In this document: positions 1 through 9,478 of the stretch, one piece after another
Layout of the letters: every line of letters starts with the position of its first letter
Numbering within the stretch: position 1 is the stretch's first letter
NCBI RefSeq assembly: GCF_000091305.1
Contig: NC_013929.1
Location: forward strand, 6,572,001 to 6,636,000
DNA from: Streptomyces scabiei 87.22
GTDB lineage: Bacteria; Actinomycetota; Actinomycetes; Streptomycetales; Streptomycetaceae
Direction of reading: 5' to 3'
Length of the DNA: 64,000 nt
Translations under genes and position numbers: made by a program
Notes under the pieces: model-generated
What the model was told of the DNA's origin: nothing
Seen by the model: only the letters and a program-made list of their open reading frames with translations
Database searches by the model: none

Positions 1-1059
1 GAGCAACTGCCGGCCATCGGCGCCTATCTGCACTACGGACCCCGCGGCGTCGCCCGGATCGCCGAGCTGAGCGACTGGCTCGGCGGCTCCGACCTGCGGG
101 TGGCGCACACCTACCTGCCGGGCGACCGCTGGTCCAACATCGAGGGCCTGCCGGGCTTCCTGGACGCCTGGGCCGAGTGGCGGCGCGACGAGGACGACAG
201 GATGTTCGTCCTCAACGTGCCCATGATGGAGCGCAACGAGGAGGGCGTCTCCGACGCCGAGGTCCGCGCGCTGCTGCGCCGCGCCGCCGCCGGGCAGTTC
301 GACCACCACTACCGCCGGCTCGCGGAGCGGCTGGTCGAGCTGAAGATCCCGGACACGGTGATCGTGCTCGGCTGGGAGATGAACGGCATCACGTACACCC
401 ATCGCTGCGGGCCCGACCCGGAGAGCTGGAAGAAATACTGGAACAGGATCGTCACCACGATGCGCGCGGTGCCGGGCCAGAAATTCAAGTTCGACTGGAC
501 CCCGAACCGGGGCCGGGACGCCATTCCCTGGACCCAGTGTTATCCGGGGGACGACACGGTCGACATCATCGGCATGGACTCCTACGACCAGCCGCGCGGC
601 ATCACCTTCGACGAACAGGTGAAGGAGCCCTACGGTCTGCAGGCGCACGTCGATTTCGCGAAGGAGCACAAGAAGCCCATCTCCTATGCGGAATGGGGAC
701 TCTTCCGCAACGGCGACAACCCGGAGTACATGCGGCGCATGCTCGCCTGGATGGACGAGCACAAGCCGCTCTACAACACGCTCACGGACTACTGCCCGCA
801 CGGTGTCTGGCAGTGCGCGAGCAACCCGAAGGCGGCGCAGGTGTACCGGTCGATGCTCTTCGGCCGCGACACGGGAGCGACCGCGACACCGACCCCGACG
901 CCCACGCCGACACCGAAGCCGTCCCCCACGCCGAAGCCGGCTCCCACCACGCCCGTCCGTCCGCCGAACTGTTCGCCGCTGGAGCTGGGCGACTGGGTGG
1001 AGTACTGGCTCGGCGGGAAGCTCTGCGTCCGCACCGACTGGTGGTCGCGCTACCGGTGA
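1..1059 (+). CDS. GH26-family glycoside hydrolase, secreted or exported, 5' end outside the window
   Basis: The frame is open from the first base, so the start and any signal peptide lie upstream. The visible 352 residues form a beta-barrel hydrolase resembling GH26 (beta-mannanase/endoglucanase) proteins: GWEMNG contains the expected acid/base Glu and YAEWG the expected nucleophile Glu. The domain is followed by a PTPTPTPKPSPTPKPAP linker and a short tail with two Cys (NCSPLE and KLCVRT). The linker suggests an exported enzyme. It converges on the exopolysaccharide operon and may trim or release that polymer; this is inference from position. Substrate is not readable from sequence. Confidence 0.8.
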   Translation, partial: EQLPAIGAYLHYGPRGVARIAELSDWLGGSDLRVAHTYLPGDRWSNIEGLPGFLDAWAEWRRDEDDRMFVLNVPMMERNEEGVSDAEVRALLRRAAAGQFDHHYRRLAERLVELKIPDTVIVLGWEMNGITYTHRCGPDPESWKKYWNRIVTTMRAVPGQKFKFDWTPNRGRDAIPWTQCYPGDDTVDIIGMDSYDQPRGITFDEQVKEPYGLQAHVDFAKEHKKPISYAEWGLFRNGDNPEYMRRMLAWMDEHKPLYNTLTDYCPHGVWQCASNPKAAQVYRSMLFGRDTGATATPTPTPTPTPKPSPTPKPAPTTPVRPPNCSPLELGDWVEYWLGGKLCVRTDWWSRYR

Positions 1060-1065
1060 TCCGGA

Positions 1066-1099
1066 GCCGGCGGCGGGCCGCTCAGGGCCCGCCGCCGGC
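1066..1099. terminator. 14-bp GC hairpin between convergent genes
   Basis: A perfect 14-bp inverted repeat (1066-1079 with 1086-1099, loop 6 nt) sits at the shared 3' ends of the hydrolase and the acyltransferase. It overlaps the last codons of the latter. No U-run follows, as is usual in Streptomyces. Confidence 0.7.
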
Positions 1100-2266
1100 A
1101 CCGCGTTCCTTCCGCTCCGGCCGGTCTCCTCGCTCCCGGTTCTGCCCGGCGTCCCTGCGGGCCCGCCACCGGTGGAGGAGTTCCTTGCCGCGCAGCCGGG
1201 CCGCCGCGTCGCAGGCGACCGCGGACAGCAGGGGCGCGGTGCGGCGGCGGGCGAGCAGCAGCCGCTGGTTGACGACGGTGTCCGGGCGCCACCGCAGCTT
1301 GTACGGCTCGGCGCCCCGCAGCAGGCTCAGCACCTGGTGGACGCCCGAACCGACGTGCCCGGCACAGGCGTCGAGCAGCATGGTGGCCACGTCGGCCTTG
1401 CGTTCGCGCAGGCGCGGATGGGCGCCGTAGAGGTAGCCGCCCGCCAGCCGGCGCGACAGCAGGGTGACGTCGACGGCCAGGACGTCGCCGTCGAGCCGGA
1501 ACTCGGTGACCACGGCGTCCCCCGAGCGCACCATCGGCGCGACCGCCCTGGTCAGGTGTTCGGAGAAGCGGGGCCGCATGTGCTCGGTGGTCACCTTGCG
1601 GTCCTGCCACTGCAGGCGGTGCAGGTCCAGCATGGTCCGCAGGGCCGCGTCCACCTCGTCGGCGCCCACCGCCCGCGGCTCGATGCCGAGGTCACCGAGC
1701 TTGCGGAGCTTGGCCCGCACCCGCTGCGCCCGGGAGCTGGGCAGCCGTTTCAGCAGCTCGTCCATGGGCCGCGCGGGCAGCTCCAGACAGACGGAGTCCG
1801 CCACCTTCCGGCGTGGTCCCGGCCAGCGGTCGTAGATCTGCTCCACGGCGGCGCCCGGCCGCACCTCGCGGAAGTCGATCAGCGCGGTCCGGGCGGCGGC
1901 GGACAGCCCCTCGGCGAGCGCCGTCGACGCCTCCTCGGCGTACTCGTCGTCGACGATCACGTCCGCGAAGTCCGAGATCGGGCAGCCGAGGGGGACGAGG
2001 GCGGGCAGCGGTCGCCGTACCAGCATCAGCGGGGCGACAGCGCGCAGCTCGGTGCCGTCGCGGACGACGATCAGCCGGAGCCTGCCGGGGGTGCCGTACG
2101 ACAGCCACCAGGAGTGCAGCCAGGCGTGGTTCTGGAACGGAGTGGCCGTGCCGCACCGCCGGTACAAGCGGTCCCAGGGTCCGGCCAGCTCGCCGAACTT
2201 GCGCTCGTCGGTGCAGAGTTCGGCGTGCAGGGTGGTGCTCGCCCCCGCGTGCAGGGTGCTGGTCAC
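1082..2266 (-). CDS. CelD/BioF2-like GNAT-fold acyltransferase of the exopolysaccharide operon
   Basis: A 394-residue protein of the FemAB/CelD type, two tandem GNAT-like folds. The N-terminal part has the FGELAGPWDRLYRR and PFQNHAWLHSWW pattern seen in polysaccharide-locus acetyltransferases. The C-terminal part carries SRRLAGGYLYGAHPRLRER. I chose the GTG whose GTGA overlaps the stop of the Wzz-like gene, because the longer frame runs through that gene in antisense. Last gene of the operon; probably decorates the polymer or its precursor with an acyl group. The donor and acceptor are unknown. Confidence 0.8.
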   Translation of the reverse strand: MTSTLHAGASTTLHAELCTDERKFGELAGPWDRLYRRCGTATPFQNHAWLHSWWLSYGTPGRLRLIVVRDGTELRAVAPLMLVRRPLPALVPLGCPISDFADVIVDDEYAEEASTALAEGLSAAARTALIDFREVRPGAAVEQIYDRWPGPRRKVADSVCLELPARPMDELLKRLPSSRAQRVRAKLRKLGDLGIEPRAVGADEVDAALRTMLDLHRLQWQDRKVTTEHMRPRFSEHLTRAVAPMVRSGDAVVTEFRLDGDVLAVDVTLLSRRLAGGYLYGAHPRLRERKADVATMLLDACAGHVGSGVHQVLSLLRGAEPYKLRWRPDTVVNQRLLLARRRTAPLLSAVACDAAARLRGKELLHRWRARRDAGQNRERGDRPERKERGAGGGP

Positions 2267-2931
2267 AGCTGGCCGTGGGCGTCGGCGGAGTGGGCCGGGC
2301 CCGGCACGGAGGCCGTCGGCGGGGCGTCGGGGGTGCGCCGGGGCCGGATCAGCAGGGCGAGTCCGCCGAGCAGTCCGCCGGCCGCGGCGCCCACCAGACC
2401 GGTCACCGCCGGGGACGCCGAGGACGCCTCGGTCGGCCGGGTCGCGCGGGCGAACTGCTGCAGTTCGACGCGCGTGGACCTCTTGGTGTCGTTCGCGTGC
2501 CGGGTCAGCGCCCGGGAGACGGCGTTGGCCATGTCCGCGGCGAGGTCCGGCCGCGAGGAGGTGGCGGAGACGGCCACCATCGGCGCGTCCGGCGAGGTCG
2601 CCGTCCGCACGTCCTTGCGCAGCGTCTCGATCGGCACCCCCGCCCACACCTGGGCGTCCCCGAGCACCGCGACCTGCGTCGCCACCCGCCCGTACGCCTG
2701 CGCGAAGCCGAGGGCCGACTGCGTGTCCGACCCCTCGCCGGGGACCACGACGACATAGCTGGTGGCGGTGTAGACGGGTGCCTTCACCACGCCGTACGCG
2801 CCCCCGGCCACCCCGCCGAGCAGCGCGCCGGCCGCGAGCAGGGACCAGGGGGGCAGGGACCTGCCACGGGCACCGTGGGCCGGCCCGCGATGCGAGTTTT
2901 CGGGCATACGTTCGGACGTACGGTCGGTCAT
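2263..2931 (-). CDS. Wzz/YveK-like polysaccharide chain-length or export protein
   Basis: 222 residues with two membrane segments, near residues 28-50 and 175-197, enclosing an extracytoplasmic domain (VYTATSYVVVVPGEGSD start). This is the topology of Wzz/capsular-polysaccharide co-polymerases. The cytoplasmic tyrosine kinase domain found in some Gram-positive relatives is absent and no kinase is encoded nearby. The start overlaps the upstream glycosyltransferase stop as ATGA, and the end overlaps the acyltransferase start, so it is translationally coupled on both sides. Probable role: setting polymer length with the Wzy-like protein. Confidence 0.8.
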   Translation of the reverse strand: MTDRTSERMPENSHRGPAHGARGRSLPPWSLLAAGALLGGVAGGAYGVVKAPVYTATSYVVVVPGEGSDTQSALGFAQAYGRVATQVAVLGDAQVWAGVPIETLRKDVRTATSPDAPMVAVSATSSRPDLAADMANAVSRALTRHANDTKRSTRVELQQFARATRPTEASSASPAVTGLVGAAAGGLLGGLALLIRPRRTPDAPPTASVPGPAHSADAHGQL

Positions 2932-4076
2932 ACGGAACTCACTCCCAGGGGCGGGGTCGGCGAGGGCGTGCGGGAGACGGCGGCCGCGTACACGTCCATG
3001 AGCTGGGCGGCGCTGCGGGTGATGCAGTAGTGCTGGGCGGCGGCGGGGACGGCCCGGGTGCGCTCGCCCTGTGCGCGCAGGTCCAGCAGGGCGCGTACGA
3101 AAGACTCCGCGCCCCCCTGGACGCGGCGGGCACCGGCGGTCGCGTCCGGCGGCAGGTCCTCGATCGCCGGGCAGGAGACGTAGAGCACGGGCAGCCCGGA
3201 CGCCATCGCCTCCACCACCGCGAGACCGAAGGCCTCCTCGGCGCTGGGTGAGGCGAGCACGTCCATGGCGTTCATCAGGGAGGGCAGATCGGTGCCGGGG
3301 GCGCCCGCGGCCGGCCGCTCCCCGGTGAGGAGCACCCGGTCGGCGACCTGGGCCCGCTGGGCGGCCCGTCGCAGCACGCTCTCCTCGGGGCCGCCGCCGA
3401 CGATCAGCAGCCAGTGGTCGTCGGGCAGCCGGCCGAGGGCCCGGACCAGCACGTCGAACCGCTTGCCGGCCGCGAGCCGCCCGACACCGCCGACGACGTA
3501 CGCGCCCTCCGGCAGTCCGAGCCGCCGCCGGGTCAGTTCGCGCAGGTCCGGGTCGAAGCGGAAACCGGCGAGGTCGATGCCGTTGGGGACGATCTCGATC
3601 CGGGGGGCCGGCACGCCCCAGCGCTTCAGCCGGTCGGCGACGGTGGGCGAGACGGCGACCGTGGACCGGCCGAGGCGCTCACTGGCGAGATACAGGGCGC
3701 GCACCCCGGCGGAGAGCCGGCGCCCCTCCATCTGCGAGTCCCCCAGGGAGTGCTCGGTGGCGACGACCGCGCGGACCCCCGCCAGCCGCGCGGCGATCCG
3801 GCCGTAGACACAGGCGCGGTAGAGGTGGGTGTGGACGAGGTCGTAACCGCCCCCGCGGATCAGCCGCACCAGACGGGGGAGCGCGGCCAGGTCGCGGTTG
3901 CCGGCCATGCCCAGATGGGTGACACGGACCCCGTCGGCGGTGAGACCGTCGGCGACCGGGCCCGGATTGGTCAGCGTCACCACGTCGCAGTCGACCGGCA
4001 GATGGCGCAGCAGCAGCCGCAGTTGCTGCTCCGCGCCCCCGACACCGAGACCGGTGATGATGTGCAGCGCCTTCAC
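2928..4076 (-). CDS. Family 4 glycosyltransferase
   Basis: 382 residues with the two Rossmann-like domains of GT-B enzymes. The N-terminus has the GLGVGGAEQQL acceptor-side motif. The C-terminal domain has GVGRLAAGKRFDVLVRAL and ASPSAEEAFGLAVVEAMASG, the E-x7-E nucleotide-sugar signature of GT4. The start is GTG, six bases after the deacetylase stop. Expected to add a sugar to the polyprenyl-linked repeat unit at the inner membrane face. Sugar specificity cannot be told. Confidence 0.88.
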   Translation of the reverse strand: MKALHIITGLGVGGAEQQLRLLLRHLPVDCDVVTLTNPGPVADGLTADGVRVTHLGMAGNRDLAALPRLVRLIRGGGYDLVHTHLYRACVYGRIAARLAGVRAVVATEHSLGDSQMEGRRLSAGVRALYLASERLGRSTVAVSPTVADRLKRWGVPAPRIEIVPNGIDLAGFRFDPDLRELTRRRLGLPEGAYVVGGVGRLAAGKRFDVLVRALGRLPDDHWLLIVGGGPEESVLRRAAQRAQVADRVLLTGERPAAGAPGTDLPSLMNAMDVLASPSAEEAFGLAVVEAMASGLPVLYVSCPAIEDLPPDATAGARRVQGGAESFVRALLDLRAQGERTRAVPAAAQHYCITRSAAQLMDVYAAAVSRTPSPTPPLGVSSV

Positions 4077-4082
4077 GTCGGC

Positions 4083-4832
4083 TCAGACCCCCTCGACGGG
4101 ACGCCGGCGGAGCCGGTGCAGCTTCCGCTTCAGCAGCAGCCGCAGGGCGGTGTCCTCCTCGCCGATGTGCACCCGGGGCAGCGCGTACGGGCCGTTCAGC
4201 GGACCCGGGTCGATGGCGCAGGCGTACGTGTACCCGGCGTCCCGCACGGCGTCGGCGGCGCGCCGGTCGAGGGTGCCGTAGGGGTAGCAGAAGCCCGGGA
4301 CGGGAGTTCCGGTCAGCTCCGCGAGCAGTGCCCTGCTGTCGGCGGTCTCGGCGCGCAGGGTCTCCGCGTCCGCCGTCGTGAGGTCGACATGGGTCAGCCC
4401 GTGCGAGCCGACCTCGATGCCCTCCGTCCCGGCGGCCGTCCGGATGCCCTCCTCGTCCAGCAGCGGCTTGCGCGGGCCCAGCGGGTCCCAGGCGTTCTCG
4501 CCGCCGAGCCGCCCCGGCAGCACGAAGACGGTGGCCCCGAAGCCGTGGGCGCGCAGCAGCGGCAGCGCGGTGTCGACGAAGTCGACGTACCCGTCGTCGA
4601 AGGTCAGCCCCACCAGGTTCCGGCCCTCGCCCCGGGCGCGGGCGGCGAGCAGTTCGGACATGCCGACCCCGCGCAGGCCCCGCCGCCGCAGCCAGCCGAG
4701 CTGGGCGTCGAGGCGGTCGGGCGAGACGGTGATGCGGTACGGGTCGTCGGAGCAGTCACCCACCGAGTGGTACATCGCCACCCACAGAGGGGCGGCGGTG
4801 GTCTTCGGTCTGGGGTCAGCGGTTACGGACAT
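4083..4832 (-). CDS. Polysaccharide deacetylase (NodB domain, CE4 family)
   Basis: 249 residues. CE4 motifs are visible: TFDDGYVD (catalytic/metal Asp pair), SHGLTHVDL (metal His pair) and CYPYGTLDRR. There is no convincing signal peptide, so it may act on a cytoplasmic or membrane-bound intermediate, or be exported another way. The start overlaps the flippase gene by 17 bp and is preceded by GAAGG. In this operon it probably removes N-acetyl groups from an aminosugar in the polymer, like PgaB or IcaB systems; that is inference. Confidence 0.88.
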   Translation of the reverse strand: MSVTADPRPKTTAAPLWVAMYHSVGDCSDDPYRITVSPDRLDAQLGWLRRRGLRGVGMSELLAARARGEGRNLVGLTFDDGYVDFVDTALPLLRAHGFGATVFVLPGRLGGENAWDPLGPRKPLLDEEGIRTAAGTEGIEVGSHGLTHVDLTTADAETLRAETADSRALLAELTGTPVPGFCYPYGTLDRRAADAVRDAGYTYACAIDPGPLNGPYALPRVHIGEEDTALRLLLKRKLHRLRRRPVEGV

Positions 4833-6660
4833 ACGGCAGCCTTCGTGTGACGGAACGGAGTGCGGGGGTGACGCCGGAGGCGCCCAGGGCCGAGGCCAGC
4901 AGGACGAAGACGAGGGCGACGACCGCGCCGCCGACGGCGAGACCGAGGACGGGGGAGTCGAACCGGTCGGCGCAGTACATCCCCACCACGCCGGCGGCCA
5001 CGGCCGCCCGCACCGGCCGGGTCATCTCGCCGACCACCTGCCGGGTGCGGATCGGCACCGCCCGGCCGCGCATGCCGTGCAGCAGGATCAGCGCGGTGAG
5101 GGTGATGCCGAAGGCGTTGGCGGCGGCGATGCCGAGGACGCCCCAGGAACCGACGGTCGCCGCGCCGATCCACGAGGTGGCGACGATCCCCGCGGCCATC
5201 GCGGCCAGCGGGTACCAGGTGGGCCGGCCCGCCGAGAAGTACGAGCGGACCAGCGCGCTCACCAGGGCGTGCCCCAGCAGCCCGAGGGCGTACACCCGCA
5301 TCACGGCCGCGGTGGCCGCGGTGTCCCGCGCGGTGAACGCGCCGCGCTGGAAGAGCAGTTCGATCAGCTGCGGTCCGCACGCGAAGATCGCGGCCGCGCC
5401 GAGCAGCACGATGCACGACACCAGCGCGAGATCCTTCTCCACCCGGCTGCGGGCCCGCTCGGTGTCGCCCTCCGCCATCGCCTGCGCCACCACCGGCAGG
5501 GTGACGGTGCACAGCATCAGCGAGAACGTCATCGGGATCTGGGCCACCTTCTGCGCGTAGTTGAGATGCGAGATGGCCCCGGCGGGCAGCGTCGAGCCGA
5601 GGAAGCGTTCGATGAGGACCTGGGACTGACGGCACAGCGCGAAGAGCAGGACGGTGGCGATGAGGGTCAGCTCGACGGGCCGGGCGGCCCTGTCGTCGGC
5701 GCCTCGGGCGTCGGTACCGTGGGCGTCGGCAGCCCGGTGCGTGGCTTCGCGGGCGGCCGCCTCTGCGCTCCCGGGGCCGCGCTCGGTGCGGCGCAGCTGC
5801 CGCAGCAGGGCGGGCAGCTGCGTGGCGATCATCAGCACCCCGCCCACCGCGACACCCAGGGCCGCCGCCCGCACTCCCCAGCGCCCGCCCAGCACGAACA
5901 TCGCCGTGATGATCCCGACGTTGTACGCCACGTAGATCGCGGCGGGTGCCATGAACCGGCGGTGGGCCCGCAGGGCCGCGCTGCAGTAGCCCGCCAGGCC
6001 GAAGGTCAGCACACAGGTGCCGGTCAGCCGGGTGCAGTCCACGGCCAGCTGAGGGTTGGGCAGCCCGGGAGCGAGGGCCTCGACGAGGTAGGGCGCGCCG
6101 AGGATGAGCAGGACGGCCGACGCGGCGAAGGCCAGCGCCAGCCGGGGCAGCGTCGAGGCGACCAGGGCACGGACCGGGTCGGGGCCGGCCCCGCCCCGGG
6201 CCCGGCGTGCCACCGCCACGCTGAACGCGGGCACCAGCACGAACGCCATGCCGTCCTCGATCAGCAGCGTCGCCGCGAACTCGGGCACGGTCCACGCCAC
6301 CAGGAACGCGTCCGTCTCGCTGCCGGCCCCGAACAGATAGGACAGCGACTGGTCCCGGCCGAGCCCCAGCAGCGCGGCGGCCGCCGTGAGCGCCGCCGTG
6401 ACGAGCGTCGCCTTCGCGAGGAACCGCCCGGTGGGGGGCGCGACCTCCGAGGGTTCGGGGGCCCGCGCGCCCGGCACCGAGGGGCCGGACGCCGGCGGAA
6501 CGGGGGCGGAGACGGGAGAGGAGGACGGCAGCGTGCCGCCGGCGTCGGCGCCGGAGACGGAAGCCGGCCCGGCCGGGTCCGACGCGTCCGCAGCCGAGGC
6601 GTCCGAAGCCGACCCGGCCGCCGACACGGGAGGCGTCTGCCCCTGAGGTGTTCCGGTCAT
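4816..6660 (-). CDS. MurJ/MviN-family lipid-linked oligosaccharide flippase
   Basis: 614 residues. A long Ala/Pro/Ser-rich cytoplasmic N-terminus (about 85 residues) precedes 13-14 membrane segments of the MATE-like MVF fold. Motifs include GLGRDQSLSYLFGAG near the first TM and HLNYAQKVAQIPMTFSL mid-protein. The start ATG forms ATGA with the stop of the polymerase gene; an in-frame ATG 35 codons earlier lies inside that gene and is less likely. In this context it is best read as the Wzx-type flippase of the exopolysaccharide pathway, not the housekeeping lipid II flippase, which normally sits near the origin-proximal end. Confidence 0.85.
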   Translation of the reverse strand: MTGTPQGQTPPVSAAGSASDASAADASDPAGPASVSGADAGGTLPSSSPVSAPVPPASGPSVPGARAPEPSEVAPPTGRFLAKATLVTAALTAAAALLGLGRDQSLSYLFGAGSETDAFLVAWTVPEFAATLLIEDGMAFVLVPAFSVAVARRARGGAGPDPVRALVASTLPRLALAFAASAVLLILGAPYLVEALAPGLPNPQLAVDCTRLTGTCVLTFGLAGYCSAALRAHRRFMAPAAIYVAYNVGIITAMFVLGGRWGVRAAALGVAVGGVLMIATQLPALLRQLRRTERGPGSAEAAAREATHRAADAHGTDARGADDRAARPVELTLIATVLLFALCRQSQVLIERFLGSTLPAGAISHLNYAQKVAQIPMTFSLMLCTVTLPVVAQAMAEGDTERARSRVEKDLALVSCIVLLGAAAIFACGPQLIELLFQRGAFTARDTAATAAVMRVYALGLLGHALVSALVRSYFSAGRPTWYPLAAMAAGIVATSWIGAATVGSWGVLGIAAANAFGITLTALILLHGMRGRAVPIRTRQVVGEMTRPVRAAVAAGVVGMYCADRFDSPVLGLAVGGAVVALVFVLLASALGASGVTPALRSVTRRLPYVRNR

Positions 6661-8021
6661 CGAACCCCGGCCTCCTGAGGTGTGCGGGACGCGACCGCCC
6701 CGGCTGGGGCGGCACCCGTGGCGGTACGGTCCGCCAGCGCCCACCACGCCACGAGGCCGAAGCACACCGCCGTCAGCACGGTCGTCGGCCCGCCGATGTC
6801 CGCGTACACGAAGTCGATCAGTACCCAGGCGATCAGCCCGCAGGCGACGAGCCCGCAGTCGTACCCACCGGTGTCGTCAGTGCCGCCGGCGTCGCCGCTC
6901 CAGGTCTCGCGCCGGGCCCGCACCAGCCCCCGTACCCCGCACACCGCCAGCGCCAGCCAGCACCCCGCGAGCGCTGTCAGGCCGATCAGACCCTGTTCGC
7001 TCAGCACCAGCAGGTACATGTTGTGCGGGGAGAGGAGCTGCTGCTTCTGGTAGACGGTGCCGGCACCGGCGATGTCGCTGCCGGCGGACAGCGCCAGCGA
7101 GGCGTGTCCGTCGCGGTGTTCGGGGAAGCCCTTCAGCCCCACGCCGGCCAGCGGCTGCTCGCGCCACATGTCCTCGGCGGCGGCCCACATGGTGTACCGG
7201 TCGGTGACCGACTGGTCCGGCGCGTCGGCGACCTGGGTGATGCTGCTGATCCGGTCCTGGAGCATCGCGGACCCGATCCCGAGCCCGCCGACGAGGACCA
7301 CACCCACGGCTGTGACGGCCGCGCAGACCACCACCGCCCGTCGCAGCCCGGCCAGCAGCACCTGCAGTCCGCACGCCGCCGCCGTGGCGATCCAGGCGCC
7401 CCGGCTGAACGACACCGCGAGCGGCAGCACCAGCAGCACCGAGCAGACCACCGCCCAGACCCGTTGCCGCGCGGTCGAGGGCGCCAGCGCCAGCCCGACC
7501 GCGCACACCAGCCCGAACGACACCACCGTGGCCATCCCCATGACGTCCCCGGCCCCGAAGGTCCCCACGGCCCGGATGTCCTCACCGGCGTAACTGGCGC
7601 CGGTCCCGGTGGCGAACTGGTGCACCCCGACGGCGCCCTGCCACAGCGCGAGCCCCACGAACGACCAGGCGACCACCCGGAAGTCGGCCCGCCCGCGGAC
7701 GCTGACCAGCACCGACACCGGCACCAGCACGAAGATCTGCAGATACCGGCCGAACCCCTCGACACCGGCCCCGGGGTCGCCCGCCCCGGCCGCCGCCAGC
7801 GCGAGCCCGGCCACCGGCAGCCCGAGGACCACCGCGGCCGTACGGGTCAGCGGTCGCCGCCGGTCCCGCAGCAGCCGTACGGCGCACCACAGCACCAGCA
7901 GCCCCGAGACGGCGTCGGCCGGGGTCGCTCCGCCCTCGGCGCTCTGGGTGACGGGCAGCGCGAGCGCGGCGACCACGGCGACCACGGGCAGGACGGGCGC
8001 CGCAGCGCGCACAGACGTCAA
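6657..8021 (-). CDS. O-antigen ligase/Wzy-like polysaccharide polymerase
   Basis: 454 residues with 10-12 hydrophobic segments and the large extracytoplasmic loop typical of the WaaL/Wzy superfamily. It contains WREQPLAGVGLKGFPEHRD and SPHNMYLLVLSEQGLIGL, the G-x-G and H-N-x-YL motifs of this family. I chose the TTG start: GGGGAG lies 6 nt upstream and it is 3 bp after the preceding stop; a GTG three codons later is the alternative. It should polymerise undecaprenyl-linked repeat units outside the membrane. Confidence 0.83.
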   Translation of the reverse strand: MTSVRAAAPVLPVVAVVAALALPVTQSAEGGATPADAVSGLLVLWCAVRLLRDRRRPLTRTAAVVLGLPVAGLALAAAGAGDPGAGVEGFGRYLQIFVLVPVSVLVSVRGRADFRVVAWSFVGLALWQGAVGVHQFATGTGASYAGEDIRAVGTFGAGDVMGMATVVSFGLVCAVGLALAPSTARQRVWAVVCSVLLVLPLAVSFSRGAWIATAAACGLQVLLAGLRRAVVVCAAVTAVGVVLVGGLGIGSAMLQDRISSITQVADAPDQSVTDRYTMWAAAEDMWREQPLAGVGLKGFPEHRDGHASLALSAGSDIAGAGTVYQKQQLLSPHNMYLLVLSEQGLIGLTALAGCWLALAVCGVRGLVRARRETWSGDAGGTDDTGGYDCGLVACGLIAWVLIDFVYADIGGPTTVLTAVCFGLVAWWALADRTATGAAPAGAVASRTPQEAGVR

Positions 8022-8023
8022 GA

Positions 8024-9478
8024 TCAGCTCCCCGTCGGGCGGACGAGCGCGGCGGCCGTGCGCACCAGGATGCAGAGGTCCTGCCACAGCGACCAGTTGT
8101 CGATGTAGGCGTTGTCGAAGCGGGCCCGGTCCTCGATGGAGGTGTCACCGCGCAGCCCGGTGACCTGGGCCAGACCGGTGATCCCGGTCCGCATCCGGTG
8201 CCGGGCCGCGTATCCGGGATAGGTCTGGCCGAACTTGGCCACGAAGTAGGGCCGTTCGGGGCGCGGGCCGACCAGGCTCATGTCGCCGCGCAGCACGTTC
8301 CACAGCTGCAGCAGCTCGTCCAGCGAGCTGCGCCGCAGGAAGCGGCAGAACCAGCCCATCTCCCCGTCGTTCGCCACACTCCACCGGGTCGCCGCCTCGT
8401 GCGCGTCGGCCGGGCGGTGGGTACGGAACTTCAGCAGCGTGAACGGCAGCCCGTCCCGGCCGATCCGCTCCTGCCGGAACACCACCCCGGGCCCGTCGCC
8501 CAGCCGCAGCGCCACCGCGCACACCAGCAGCAGCGGGCTTACCAGCAACAGCAGCGCTCCGGACACGACCACGTCCAGCAGGCGCTTGCCGAACGCCTCA
8601 TGGGTGATCGTCAGCTCCAGCCGCCGGCAGGCGAACCCGGCGAGCAGCTCGGTCGAACCGTCCCGGTCGTACGAGGGGGTCTCGGGGTCGACCTCCCACA
8701 GCGCGCAGCCGTCGTCCTCCAGGGTGCGCAGCAGCGGGGCGCGTTCGGTGCGGGAGCCGACGACGAGCACGACCTGGACACCGTTCTGCACGGCTGCCCG
8801 CCGCACCTCCTCGGGGGTGGTGAGCACGGGCAGGCCCTCGGCCCCGGCCGCCTGGTCGGCGACCACGCCGACGGGCCGGATGCCGCACCCGGGGTGGCGC
8901 AGGAACGCGGCGGCCACGCGCTGCGCGGTCGCCGCCGGGCCCACCACCAGGGCCGCGCCGGGCCGTCTGACGAGGGCCCGGCGCCGGTGCCAGTGCACCG
9001 TGCCCCGGCCGAGGCAGGCCGCCGCCGAGTGCAGGGCGCAGCCGAGGGCCAGCTCGTGGGCGGCGAGCGCGTGGTCGGGGGAGTGTGCGGCGACCCCGGC
9101 GCCCAGCACGCACCAGCCGAGCACGATCCGTCCGCACACGGCGGGCAGTTCGTCGAGCACGGCGGGCACGGCAGGGGGCCGGTAGAGGCGCGCCCGGGCG
9201 TTGAGCACGGCCACGGCCAGGGCCAGGACGGCGACCATGAGCGGCCGCCCGGGCGTGGTGTCGTCGGTGAGGGCCAGCACCGCGAGCAGGGCCGCGCCGC
9301 CGTCCGCCGTCAGCAGCGGCAGTCCCGAGGGAGGCCGGGCGACGGGCCGCCGGCCGGCCGTGAGGACCGGGCCGCCGACGGTCTCGCGCGGCGGGACCAC
9401 CGAGACGGGCGAGCCGCCGAACTCGCGTTGCTGTCCACCGGGGGCGTGGACGGTGCTTTCCGTACGTTCCGCAGTCAC
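8024..9478 (-). CDS. Polyprenyl glycosylphosphotransferase (exopolysaccharide initiating enzyme)
   Basis: 484 residues. The N-terminal half has several membrane segments and a CoA-binding-like Rossmann region. The C-terminal half is the bacterial sugar-transferase domain: GKRLLDVVVSGALLLL, then GPGVVFRQERIGRDG, LKFRTHR, RSSLDELLQLWNVLRGDMS and VGPRPERPYFV. It transfers a sugar-1-phosphate to undecaprenyl phosphate and starts repeat-unit synthesis. The GTG start overlaps the upstream stop as GTGA; an ATG 7 codons earlier is possible but would lie inside the neighbour. Confidence 0.9.
   Translation of the reverse strand: MTAERTESTVHAPGGQQREFGGSPVSVVPPRETVGGPVLTAGRRPVARPPSGLPLLTADGGAALLAVLALTDDTTPGRPLMVAVLALAVAVLNARARLYRPPAVPAVLDELPAVCGRIVLGWCVLGAGVAAHSPDHALAAHELALGCALHSAAACLGRGTVHWHRRRALVRRPGAALVVGPAATAQRVAAAFLRHPGCGIRPVGVVADQAAGAEGLPVLTTPEEVRRAAVQNGVQVVLVVGSRTERAPLLRTLEDDGCALWEVDPETPSYDRDGSTELLAGFACRRLELTITHEAFGKRLLDVVVSGALLLLVSPLLLVCAVALRLGDGPGVVFRQERIGRDGLPFTLLKFRTHRPADAHEAATRWSVANDGEMGWFCRFLRRSSLDELLQLWNVLRGDMSLVGPRPERPYFVAKFGQTYPGYAARHRMRTGITGLAQVTGLRGDTSIEDRARFDNAYIDNWSLWQDLCILVRTAAALVRPTGS

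Noticed and set aside
4816..6660. Housekeeping MurJ
   Set aside because: The gene is coupled to exopolysaccharide genes on both sides; the essential copy is normally elsewhere. Family membership is kept, the role is not.
4378..6678. Long plus-strand frame rich in Gln, Arg and Gly
   Set aside because: Antisense to the flippase and the start of the deacetylase gene, which have recognisable membrane and CE4 motifs.
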